Assembly: GCA_947494805.1 (NCBI GenBank)
Contig: CANLWK010000007.1
Span: 1-64,000, forward strand
Reading direction: 5' to 3'
Source of the DNA: an uncultured Croceitalea sp.
GTDB taxonomy: Bacteria > Bacteroidota > Bacteroidia > Flavobacteriales > Flavobacteriaceae
Length of the DNA stretch: 64,000 nt
A program made the position numbers and the translations under genes. Below are positions 42,202 to 50,020 of the stretch, in pieces. The notes beneath the pieces are model-generated. The model made no database searches and had not been told where the DNA came from. It saw only the letters and a list, made by a program, of their open reading frames with translations. Position 1 is the stretch's first letter; each line of letters begins with the position of its first letter.

Positions 42202-43236
42202 TTGAAAAGCAGAAAACGTACTACGTCACACCTTAAAAAGAAGGTGAAATCATCACGACAAAAAAAGCTGGGTGTTGAGACATTGTATGATGGACTCATT
42301 TCTGGTGATAAGAGTATGTTGGCTCGGGCAATAACCCTTATAGAAAGCGCAAGGGATGAAGATTTTGAAAAATCTGAGCAACTTATTACCAAATGCCTCT
42401 CTATCAAAAATGAGAGCCTGCGTATTGGTATTACCGGAGTGCCCGGAGTAGGCAAAAGTACATTCATCGAGGCTTTTGGCGCTCATCTGACCCATATGCA
42501 TAAAAAGGTAGCGGTACTTGCTGTAGATCCTTCAAGTTCATTCACTAAAGGGAGTATTTTAGGAGATAAAACCCGGATGGAACTTTTGTCAAAAAATGAG
42601 AACGCATTTATCCGTCCATCACCTGCAAGTGACTCTTTGGGCGGTGTCACCAGAAAAACAAGAGAGACCATCATCTTATGTGAAGCTGCTGGTTACGATA
42701 CCATTTTAGTAGAAACTGTTGGTGTCGGCCAGAGCGAAACGGCAGTGCATAGTATGGTCGATTTTTTCTTGCTCTTAAAACTGGCCGGTGCCGGTGATGA
42801 ACTACAAGGCATTAAAAGAGGAATAATGGAAATGGCCGATGCCATTATCATCAATAAAGCAGATGGCAATAATCTTAAAAGCGTAAAGTTGGCACAGACC
42901 GAATTTCAAAGGGCACTGCACCTTTATCCGCCTAAAGCCAATGAGTGGACTCCCAAAGTATTAAATTGCTCTGCATTGAAAAATATCGGTATCGCCGACG
43001 TTTGGAAGATGATGGCCGTATTTATTGAACTGACCAAGACCAATGGCCATTTTGAAAAAAATCGGGCCGCACAGAACAAAAATTGGTTTTTGCAATCGGT
43101 CGATGCCTTATTAAAACACCGTTTTTATGCCAATACTGCCACAAAAGCAAAACTTAAGGTACTGATCAAAGCTGTTGAAGCCAATAAAATGTCGCCTTTC
43201 GCTGCAGCCAATCAATTGGTAAATAGGGCAAATTAG
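42202..43236 (+). CDS. meaB: methylmalonyl-CoA mutase-associated GTPase MeaB
   Basis: MeaB is a G3E-family GTPase that guards and reloads methylmalonyl-CoA mutase with adenosylcobalamin. The 344-residue protein has Walker A GITGVPGVGKSTF, VLAVDPSSSFTKGSILGDKT, ILVETVGVGQSE and the base motif NKAD. No ATG lies before the conserved part, so TTG 42202 is used (MKSRKRTTSHLKKKVKS). The next ATG would remove conserved residues. The mutase itself is not in the window. The cognate cofactor enzyme is encoded at 28818-29375. Confidence 0.94.
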   Translation: MKSRKRTTSHLKKKVKSSRQKKLGVETLYDGLISGDKSMLARAITLIESARDEDFEKSEQLITKCLSIKNESLRIGITGVPGVGKSTFIEAFGAHLTHMHKKVAVLAVDPSSSFTKGSILGDKTRMELLSKNENAFIRPSPASDSLGGVTRKTRETIILCEAAGYDTILVETVGVGQSETAVHSMVDFFLLLKLAGAGDELQGIKRGIMEMADAIIINKADGNNLKSVKLAQTEFQRALHLYPPKANEWTPKVLNCSALKNIGIADVWKMMAVFIELTKTNGHFEKNRAAQNKNWFLQSVDALLKHRFYANTATKAKLKVLIKAVEANKMSPFAAANQLVNRAN

Positions 43237-43297
43237 GTCATTGGGCAACAATTATGCGATTTACCATTACTTGGCAATCGCAGTTAAATTAAAATCC

Positions 43298-43305
43298 TAA
43301 ATTTG
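43298..43305 (+). promoter_or_regulatory. possible -7 box of the GT2 gene
   Basis: TAAATTTG fits TAnnTTTG and lies 20 bases before ATG 43326. A TTG lies 24 bases upstream, slightly too far. Confidence 0.35.
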
Positions 43306-43325
43306 CCGATAATTATACCTGTTGC

Positions 43326-44288
43326 ATGCATATTGTTACCGACGCTTTTCTATCCATTGTAGTTCCGCTTTACAACGAAGAAGACAATGTGGCTTTATTA
43401 ACACAGAAAATCCATGAAAGCCTTACCGGATATTCGTATCAAATCATCTATGTTGATGATTTTTCAACAGATACTACGCGAAGGGTCGTCAAAGAAATGG
43501 ACGATGAAAAAGTTCATTTGATCGAGTTAAAAAAGAATTATGGACAAAGCCTTGCTTTAGCTGCAGGAATCGATTATGCGGAAGGGGATTATATCATAAC
43601 CATGGATGGGGACTTACAGAACGATCCTTCTGATATCCCTCAAATGCTAGCACTTGCCGAAGAAGGTGAGTTTGATTTGATTACCGGCATACGTCAAAAA
43701 CGTAAAGATTCACTGGTAAAAAAAATACCGTCTAAAATTGCCAATTTTCTGGTAAGGCGGGTTACCAAACTGGATATTAAAGATAACGGTTGTGCCTTAA
43801 AAGTATTTACAAAAGATATTGCCAAGGGGTTAAACCTTTATGGAGAAATGCATCGCTTTATTACGCTTTTAGCGTTTCTTGAAGGAGCCCAAATAAAACA
43901 GATCCCCGTAAAACATCATGCACGACATGCTGGAGTATCTAAATATGGTTTAGAACGTGTTTTTAAAGTAGTGGCCGATATGATGTTGCTGCTCTTTATT
44001 CGCAAGTATTTTCAACGCCCGATTCACCTATTTGGAATTTTTGGCGTACTGCTCATCATTTTGGGGCTTTTTATCGAAACCTATCTGCTCATCGTAAAAT
44101 TTGGTTTTGGTGAAGATATTGGCACGCGACCACTATTAATTTTTGGAATGATGTTTATTTTAGGCGGAATCCAATTATTTACCATTGGTATTGTTATGGA
44201 ACTCTTGATTCGCACCTACTACGAGTCACAATCAAAGCGCCCTTATCGAATCAAGAAAATTACCATAGGTGACGGTAAAGCAGCATAA
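43326..44288 (+). CDS. polyprenyl-phosphate glycosyltransferase, GT2 family
   Basis: 320 residues. The N-terminal GT2 domain begins FLSIVVPLYNEEDNVALL, has YVDDFSTDTTRRVV and the DxD-like MDGDLQNDPSDIPQM. Two membrane helices at the C-terminus (about 235-255 and 270-295) place it in the dolichyl-/undecaprenyl-phosphate sugar transferase subgroup (GtrB/ArnC/DPM1-like). It would attach a sugar to a polyprenyl phosphate on the cytosolic face. The next gene overlaps it by 20 bases, and a GT39 transferase follows, so a lipid-linked donor pathway is likely. The sugar is unknown. Confidence 0.9.
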   Translation: MHIVTDAFLSIVVPLYNEEDNVALLTQKIHESLTGYSYQIIYVDDFSTDTTRRVVKEMDDEKVHLIELKKNYGQSLALAAGIDYAEGDYIITMDGDLQNDPSDIPQMLALAEEGEFDLITGIRQKRKDSLVKKIPSKIANFLVRRVTKLDIKDNGCALKVFTKDIAKGLNLYGEMHRFITLLAFLEGAQIKQIPVKHHARHAGVSKYGLERVFKVVADMMLLLFIRKYFQRPIHLFGIFGVLLIILGLFIETYLLIVKFGFGEDIGTRPLLIFGMMFILGGIQLFTIGIVMELLIRTYYESQSKRPYRIKKITIGDGKAA

Positions 44289-45147
44289 ATGGTTCAAAAC
44301 TGGCCTGAAGGTTCTTATCAGTGGATTTCTGATTTATTTCATCTTCACCAAGATAAGTTTCAAAGCGGTACTTGATGTTATCAAAACGGCAAATGTCTTT
44401 TACCTAGTTCTGGCCATAGTACTTTTCATTGTATCAAAAGTTTTAAATGCACTGCGCCTTAACCTGTACTTTCATGCTATTGAGGTGACATTAACGCAGT
44501 TGAGCAATTTAAAATTGTACTTGTTGGGCATGTTCTACAATCTGTTTTTACCCGGAGGGATTGGCGGTGATGCCTACAAAGGCTATGTAATTCAGAAAAA
44601 ATTTCAAGTAGGTACCAAACGCGTCATCTCCGTATTGTTGCTAGATCGTTTAAGCGGAATGCTGCTGATTTTTGTGTTTGCTTGTGTTTTAGTTTTTTTT
44701 GTTGAGAATCCGCTTCTTCAACGGTTCAAATGGGCGTTTTTTGTATTGATTCCTTTTAGTGTTCTGGTCTTCTGGTGGGTCAACAAACGGTTTTTCAGCT
44801 TTGTGCTTCAAGTATTTTGGGGGTCGTTTCTGTATTCGGCAATCTTACAAACTGCTCAGCTATTGGCTGTAGTCTGTATTTTGAAAGCATTGCGCATTGA
44901 AGAGGATCAAGTTGCTTACTTGTTTGTGTTCTTAATATCTTCTATTGTCTCTGTAATACCGTTGACCATTGGTGGTATCGGAAGTCGTGAGGTCACCTTT
45001 TTATATGGCTCAAAATGGCTTGAATTGAATTCGGACACTTCTATAGCGGTCAGTTTTGTATTTTTCTTGATTACGGCCCTGGTCTCGCTATTTGGTGTTT
45101 TATACCATTTTAAAAAACCTGATCTTACTAAAGTATCACCTCACTGA
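44269..45147 (+). CDS. flippase-like/LPG synthase TM-region family membrane protein
   Basis: 292 residues with seven to eight membrane helices. It uses a GTG start at 44269 inside the preceding gene. Conserved features of the LPG_synthase_TM/UPF0104 family are LGMFYNLFLPGGIGGDAYKG, VISVLLLDRLSGMLLI and VIPLTIGGIGSREVTF. Members are thought to move or handle lipid-linked substrates. Next to a polyprenyl-phosphate GT2, a flippase-like role is plausible but not shown. Its end overlaps the convergent GT39 gene by 7 bases. Confidence 0.87.
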   Translation: MTVKQHKWFKTGLKVLISGFLIYFIFTKISFKAVLDVIKTANVFYLVLAIVLFIVSKVLNALRLNLYFHAIEVTLTQLSNLKLYLLGMFYNLFLPGGIGGDAYKGYVIQKKFQVGTKRVISVLLLDRLSGMLLIFVFACVLVFFVENPLLQRFKWAFFVLIPFSVLVFWWVNKRFFSFVLQVFWGSFLYSAILQTAQLLAVVCILKALRIEEDQVAYLFVFLISSIVSVIPLTIGGIGSREVTFLYGSKWLELNSDTSIAVSFVFFLITALVSLFGVLYHFKKPDLTKVSPH

Positions 45148-46799
45148 ATATGTACCAGGTGCATTTTGTTCAGTTTTTTGGCCCTAGTGGATGGGTCTAA
45201 AAATTTGGCCTGTAGTCTTGTAATTCTAAATTGGTTCACAGTGATCTTTTCATCCCAATCAAAACCCGCTTCTTTAAGCGTTTCTAAATCAGAATTATCA
45301 GCATAAATCCAAAAATCCTTTTGGTCAGAAAGTGTAGTCAAGGTTGCAATTTTCAACGGATGTCTGTTGTAAAAGTCTAAACCCCAACTGTGCCATTCAG
45401 AGAATTTGTAAATATTGTCAACCGGTATATTACGCTCTTTCACTTCCTTGGCCATGGTAGAACCCGCTTGATACTTTAATAGATTCGGATAAAAATGTGT
45501 GTTCAACACGCCATTCAAAAGCAATGAACTGCAAACCGAAAGGGTAATAATGCGCATATAATATGCCTCACGCTTTAAACAGAAATAGGCAATAACGATC
45601 AGTACTGAAATCAAGATTATATAACCGCCCCAGTGATCAAACTTAAATACATGAAAGCAAACCAACAATGAAAAGATAAAGACTAAAGACAAAATAAAGT
45701 ATTGTACGCCCAATAAGATTTTTATCTCTTTTTCTTTGGTAAACCGATGTAGGCTATGAAGATACGAGGCCGTTAAAATGGCATACAGCGGCATCATAAT
45801 ATTCATATAATGTGGAAGTTTGAACTGCGCAAAACTGATAACAAAGAATATCAGCGTGATACTTCCCAATGTCAAGAACTCGTATTTGGGATTATAGGTA
45901 AACCTAAGCTTATAAAATGTTTTTATCCTGCGCCAATACGCGATGAGCGCCAGAAGGGTCCAAGGTAAAAATACCCATAAAAAGGTATGGAAAAAGAAAA
46001 AGTAATCGCTACTGTTCTTACCCATGCCCTGCCCGCTCAAACGTTCAAAACTCTGTTCCCAAAAAATAAAGAATATACCACTTCTGTCACTTCGGCCCCG
46101 TATCACCTTTTCAGGATGCAAATCAAACTGGTGGTAATAAGCATACAACATCGGTGTTATGGCCAACGCAAAGACCAATAAGGCCACCAAGGCCTTCCAA
46201 CTTATAAATTGCTTCCATTTGCGGGTATAGGTCATATGGCAAAGTATACATATACCTATGACCAGTAGGGCTATTTGTCCTTTTGTAGAAAATGCCATTC
46301 CGGCACCGAAGGCACCCAATATGATATGATGCAAACTACTCTTCTCAATATAGGCCACCAATTGCCAAATGGCGAATATGGTGAATCCGGTCAATACCGC
46401 ATCGGTACGCACATCTATAACGCCCAATACAATGGTTTGGCAGGTCATAAAAATCAAGGCTGAAAACTTACCAATATCCTTGTTGTACAACAACTTCCCC
46501 AATCCAAAGCAACTGTATGCCCCTAAAAGGGTGGCCAATAGACCTGGTATGCGATAGGCCCAATCATGAATTCCGAAGATTTTGAATGACAATGCTGCCA
46601 ACCAATAGTGCATATGTGGCTTATCTAAATACTCGTTGGGCCCCTTAAAAAGATTGATGAAATCATTCTCTTGCACCATTCGCATGGCCATTACGGCAAA
46701 CTGGGCAGAGTCATTTTCAAAAAGGGTGACAAACATTCCGGCGATATACACCAAAATGATGAGAACAACTAAAAACCAATATCTTATAGAAGAAATCAT
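45141..46799 (-). CDS. GT39/ArnT-like membrane glycosyltransferase
   Basis: 552 residues with about 12 membrane helices. The first periplasmic loop carries ENDSAQFAVMAMRMVQENDF and the segment GPNEYLDKPHMHYWLAALSF, the acidic-residue loop typical of the ArnT/PMT (GT39, PF13231-like) family. Such enzymes transfer sugars from polyprenyl phosphate to lipid A, glycans or proteins on the periplasmic side. Its neighbours are the GT2 donor synthase, a flippase-like protein and, overlapping by 4 bases, a PAP2 phosphatase. The acceptor is unknown. Confidence 0.88.
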   Translation of the reverse strand: MISSIRYWFLVVLIILVYIAGMFVTLFENDSAQFAVMAMRMVQENDFINLFKGPNEYLDKPHMHYWLAALSFKIFGIHDWAYRIPGLLATLLGAYSCFGLGKLLYNKDIGKFSALIFMTCQTIVLGVIDVRTDAVLTGFTIFAIWQLVAYIEKSSLHHIILGAFGAGMAFSTKGQIALLVIGICILCHMTYTRKWKQFISWKALVALLVFALAITPMLYAYYHQFDLHPEKVIRGRSDRSGIFFIFWEQSFERLSGQGMGKNSSDYFFFFHTFLWVFLPWTLLALIAYWRRIKTFYKLRFTYNPKYEFLTLGSITLIFFVISFAQFKLPHYMNIMMPLYAILTASYLHSLHRFTKEKEIKILLGVQYFILSLVFIFSLLVCFHVFKFDHWGGYIILISVLIVIAYFCLKREAYYMRIITLSVCSSLLLNGVLNTHFYPNLLKYQAGSTMAKEVKERNIPVDNIYKFSEWHSWGLDFYNRHPLKIATLTTLSDQKDFWIYADNSDLETLKEAGFDWDEKITVNQFRITRLQAKFLDPSTRAKKLNKMHLVHIQ

Positions 46800-47368
46800 G
46801 CTTTCAATTTACGCTGGGCAAAAATAAACAACTTGGCATATACCCATCCGAATAAAATGCCAACAAAAACACCCGTGACCACATCTAGGGGAAAATGTAC
46901 CCCAATATAAATACGGCTATAACTTACCATCAAAGCCCATGCCATTAAAAAATAGGGCAACGGGCGATACTTTTTGCTGAGCGTAAAAGAGAAAAAAGCA
47001 GCTAGGGCCACCGAATTTGCAGCATGTGCAGAAAAATAACTGAATTTACCACCACAATAGCTCTTGACCAAGCGCATGACATCTTGTATTTCAAGGTCAT
47101 AACAAGGTCTTAGACGCCCGATGCCATACTTAAAAAAGTTCGACAGCTGATCTGTGGTTGTAATAAGTAGTGCTACTATTATTACAATAATTCCGGTTTT
47201 TTTAAGTCCAAAAGCCTTGAACGAGAGAAAAAGTAACAATATGTATATGGGAATGGTCACAAAACTCAAGGTTCTTGAAAGGTACATCCAAAAACCATCC
47301 CAAGACTTCGTGCCAAGTCCGTTCAAGTATAGAAAAAGTTCTTTGTCGAGTTGAATCAGTTCTTCCAA
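46796..47368 (-). CDS. PAP2 family phosphatase
   Basis: 190 residues with five to six membrane helices. The three PAP2 motifs are visible: KYGIGRLRPC, YFSAHAANSVALAAFF (central His) and SRIYIGVHFPLDVVTG. Members dephosphorylate undecaprenyl pyrophosphate, phosphatidate or lipid A. Its stop overlaps the ArnT-like gene start by 4 bases, suggesting recycling of the polyprenyl carrier or trimming of lipid A in the same pathway. Confidence 0.92.
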   Translation of the reverse strand: MEELIQLDKELFLYLNGLGTKSWDGFWMYLSRTLSFVTIPIYILLLFLSFKAFGLKKTGIIVIIVALLITTTDQLSNFFKYGIGRLRPCYDLEIQDVMRLVKSYCGGKFSYFSAHAANSVALAAFFSFTLSKKYRPLPYFLMAWALMVSYSRIYIGVHFPLDVVTGVFVGILFGWVYAKLFIFAQRKLKA

Positions 47369-47374
47369 AATGGT

Positions 47375-47602
47375 TTAGGCATCATATCGTGAAACTTCTC
47401 TATCATAGAAAGCAGTGGCCGCTTCAATCAAAAGTTCTGCTTCTGATTCAAGCTCGTTTTGGTCTTCTTTTGAAAATTCTTCAAGCCATTCTACCTCATC
47501 ATCTTCAAGATTGATAATAAATCTAGGGAATTCAGTGTGCACAACATAAATGCCCTTCGGAAAATCAGTGTTGTCCCCCAACAGAAACTTTGGTAATTCC
47601 AT
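47375..47602 (-). CDS. small acidic conserved protein
   Basis: 75 residues, cytosolic and very acidic (EDDEVEWLEEFSKEDQNELE). It starts MELPKFLLGDNTDFPKGIYV. I recognise it as a type common in Flavobacteriia but know no function or domain. It sits between a MATE gene (3 bases) and the PAP2 gene (6 bases), so it is in the same transcript. Confidence 0.8.
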   Translation of the reverse strand: MELPKFLLGDNTDFPKGIYVVHTEFPRFIINLEDDEVEWLEEFSKEDQNELESEAELLIEAATAFYDREVSRYDA

Positions 47603-47605
47603 ACT

Positions 47606-48973
47606 TTATTTCGTATTGATTAAGCGCTTTGTCAAATAATTAAATCGAATATACAACATAAGTGCGGATGCGGTAAGCCCTGCCAAAAGACCAAGCCAGA
47701 TTCCGGTACTTTCATAAGCAGTGAACAAACCTAAGTAATAGCTGATTGGAAAGCCGATGAGCCAATACGCAATGAAGGTTATCAGTGTTGGTATCTTAAC
47801 ATCTTGTAATCCCCGAAGTGCACCCAAAACCACAACTTGTATACCATCAGAAATTTGGAAAACAGCAGCGACCAATAATAGTTTAGCGGCCATAACAATA
47901 ACCTCTGTATTATCCAATTGATTGGCCAAATCATCAACATCTAGATATATGGTTGGCAACCAATGACGACCGACCAAGAAAATGGTAGCAAAAACAATTT
48001 CAAGGAACAAGGTCAAAAAGAAGATGGACTGCGCAATTCTCCTTAATTCCTTGAAATTTTGAAGTCCTTTCTGATTGCCTACCCGAACCATTGCGGCTAC
48101 ACTTAGCCCCATACCGACCATGAAAGTCATACTGCTCAAATTCAATGCAATCTGATTAGCGGCTTGGGCATTTTTACCAAGTACGCCACTCAACCAAATG
48201 GCCGCTGTGAAAATGGCTACCTCAAAAAACATCTGTAGTGCTGATGGAAAACCAAGACTGATGATTTTACGTATCACCTTTTTTTCAATCTTTTTGAAGT
48301 TAAAACCCGTTACATAATCATGAAATTTCTTTTTCTGTTTCAATAAAAACCAGATATAACCGACCATAATAAAACGGGAAGCCAAGGTACCGATTGCCGC
48401 ACCTACGATTCCCAATTTTGGGAAGCCAAACGAGCCGAAAATCAGTAGATAGTTAAGTGTGATATTGACCACGTTGGCAATGATGGTAGCATACATAGGG
48501 TACTTGGTCTGTGACAGCCCTTCAGAAAACTGTTTAAAAGCCTGAAAAACTATAAGGGGCACCAAAGAAAAGGCGACCAACTCTAAATATGGAATCGCTA
48601 GCCTTACCACCTCTTCAGGTTGTTTCATGGTGTACATCAAAGGCTTGCACAACAAGATGATACCAAAAAGTGAAAAACCTAAGATCGTGCATAAGACCAA
48701 GCCATGCTTCAGTGCACTTTTACCGTCAGCGCGATTCCCGGCCCCATCCGCTTCGGCCACAAGAGGTGTTATTGCGGTTGAGAAACCAATACCTAACGAC
48801 ATGGCGATGAATACAAAACTATTGCCCAAAGAAACAGCCGCCAATTCAGCAGTGCCCAACTGACCTACCATAATATTATCTGCAAATGCCACAAAAGTAT
48901 GCCCAAGCATCCCCAGAATTACGGGATAAGCAAGCCTAAGGTTGTAACTGAATTCTTTGGTGTACTGTTTCAA
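47606..48973 (-). CDS. MATE family efflux transporter
   Basis: 455 residues, 12 membrane helices in two six-helix halves. Family features include the N-terminal LAYPVILGMLGHTFVAFADN and GQLGTAELAAVSLGNSFVF, with the second half carrying ALQMFFEVAIFTAAIWLSGV. It exports organic cations or drugs by Na+ or H+ antiport. The substrate cannot be read from sequence. It is the first gene of a minus-strand run with the 75-residue gene, PAP2 and GT39 genes, with 3-6 base spacing or overlap. Confidence 0.92.
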   Translation of the reverse strand: MKQYTKEFSYNLRLAYPVILGMLGHTFVAFADNIMVGQLGTAELAAVSLGNSFVFIAMSLGIGFSTAITPLVAEADGAGNRADGKSALKHGLVLCTILGFSLFGIILLCKPLMYTMKQPEEVVRLAIPYLELVAFSLVPLIVFQAFKQFSEGLSQTKYPMYATIIANVVNITLNYLLIFGSFGFPKLGIVGAAIGTLASRFIMVGYIWFLLKQKKKFHDYVTGFNFKKIEKKVIRKIISLGFPSALQMFFEVAIFTAAIWLSGVLGKNAQAANQIALNLSSMTFMVGMGLSVAAMVRVGNQKGLQNFKELRRIAQSIFFLTLFLEIVFATIFLVGRHWLPTIYLDVDDLANQLDNTEVIVMAAKLLLVAAVFQISDGIQVVVLGALRGLQDVKIPTLITFIAYWLIGFPISYYLGLFTAYESTGIWLGLLAGLTASALMLYIRFNYLTKRLINTK

Positions 48974-49076
48974 ATTGTACGGGTTGGTTTATAGTTTATG
49001 GAAGCTTAAAAACGCATTGTTAACAGATTATGTATCATCAACTACTTCCCATTGATTTCCAACTACTGTTCACTGT

Positions 49077-49862
49077 TTATCGACTACTGCCAACTGATTT
49101 CGCTTCTTCCCAAAACACATCCATTTCGGCAAGGGTCATCTCTTTTAATGATTTATCCAAACCTTTTGCCTTCTCCTCTAAATATTGAAACCTACCGATG
49201 AATTTTTTATTGGTACGTTCCAACGCATTTTCAGGATTGATATCTAAAAAACGGGCATAATTGACCATAGAAAAGAGCACATCACCATATTCTGCTTCCA
49301 TTCTGTCTTGATTGCCTGCTTGTATTTCTTCTTGAAATTCTGCCAGTTCTTCTTTCAGCTTTTCAAAAACCTGTTCGGGCTTTTCCCAATCAAAACCGAC
49401 TCCGGCAACTTTTTCTTGAATGCGGTTGGCTTTCACCAATGCGGGCAAACTATTGGGGACGCCTTCTAAAACACTTTTCTTACCTTCTTTCAACTTGATA
49501 TTCTCCCAATTTTGTTTGACCTCGTCTTCGTTCTCAACAATGACATCACCATAAATATGTGGATGCCTATTAATCAGCTTTTCACAAATTTCATTGGCGA
49601 CATCAGCAATGTCAAAGTTTTTGGTCTCAGCACCGATTTTGGCATAAAAAACAATATGCAACAACAGGTCTCCCAATTCTTTTTTGACCTCTTCTAAATC
49701 ATTGTCTAAAATAGCATCTCCCAATTCGTAGGTTTCTTCAATGGTCAAGTGCCGAAGCGTTTGCATGGTCTGTTTTTTATCCCATGGACACTGTGCTCGT
49801 AATTCGTCCATAATGGTGAGTAACCTGTCAAACGCCTTCAATTGTTTTGTTCTATTGTTCAT
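49077..49862 (-). CDS. mazG: nucleoside triphosphate pyrophosphohydrolase MazG
   Basis: MazG hydrolyses NTPs to NMP and PPi, cleaning aberrant nucleotides and affecting ppGpp. The 261-residue protein has two MazG domains. The first carries CPWDKKQTMQTLRHLTIEE and EVKKELGDLLLHIVFYAKIG. The second carries VGFDWEKPEQVFEKLKEELA and EAEYGDVLFSMVNYARFLDI. The EExxE and ExxD metal motifs are intact. Its last codons (SVGSSR) lie inside an odd low-complexity stretch that continues past the stop. Confidence 0.94.
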   Translation of the reverse strand: MNNRTKQLKAFDRLLTIMDELRAQCPWDKKQTMQTLRHLTIEETYELGDAILDNDLEEVKKELGDLLLHIVFYAKIGAETKNFDIADVANEICEKLINRHPHIYGDVIVENEDEVKQNWENIKLKEGKKSVLEGVPNSLPALVKANRIQEKVAGVGFDWEKPEQVFEKLKEELAEFQEEIQAGNQDRMEAEYGDVLFSMVNYARFLDINPENALERTNKKFIGRFQYLEEKAKGLDKSLKEMTLAEMDVFWEEAKSVGSSR

Positions 49863-49968
49863 ACCTAAAAGATGAAAATCAAAGCTACGAACTCAGAAGC
49901 AATCCACTAGCTTGAAAACCAAAAAGAAATCGTCAATTATCAACCGTAAAAACTAACAAAAATCGTTT

Positions 49969-49997
49969 TTGGAAAAGCATTTGTAGTCGTACCTTGG
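49969..49997 (+). promoter_or_regulatory. promoter-like element of the GH3 gene
   Basis: TTG at 49969-49971, an 18-base spacer and TACCTTGG at 49990-49997, one mismatch from TAnnTTTG. Predicted transcription start is near 50004, 17 bases before ATG 50021. Confidence 0.48.
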
Positions 49998-50020
49998 CAT
50001 TTCAACCAATAACAAACAGT

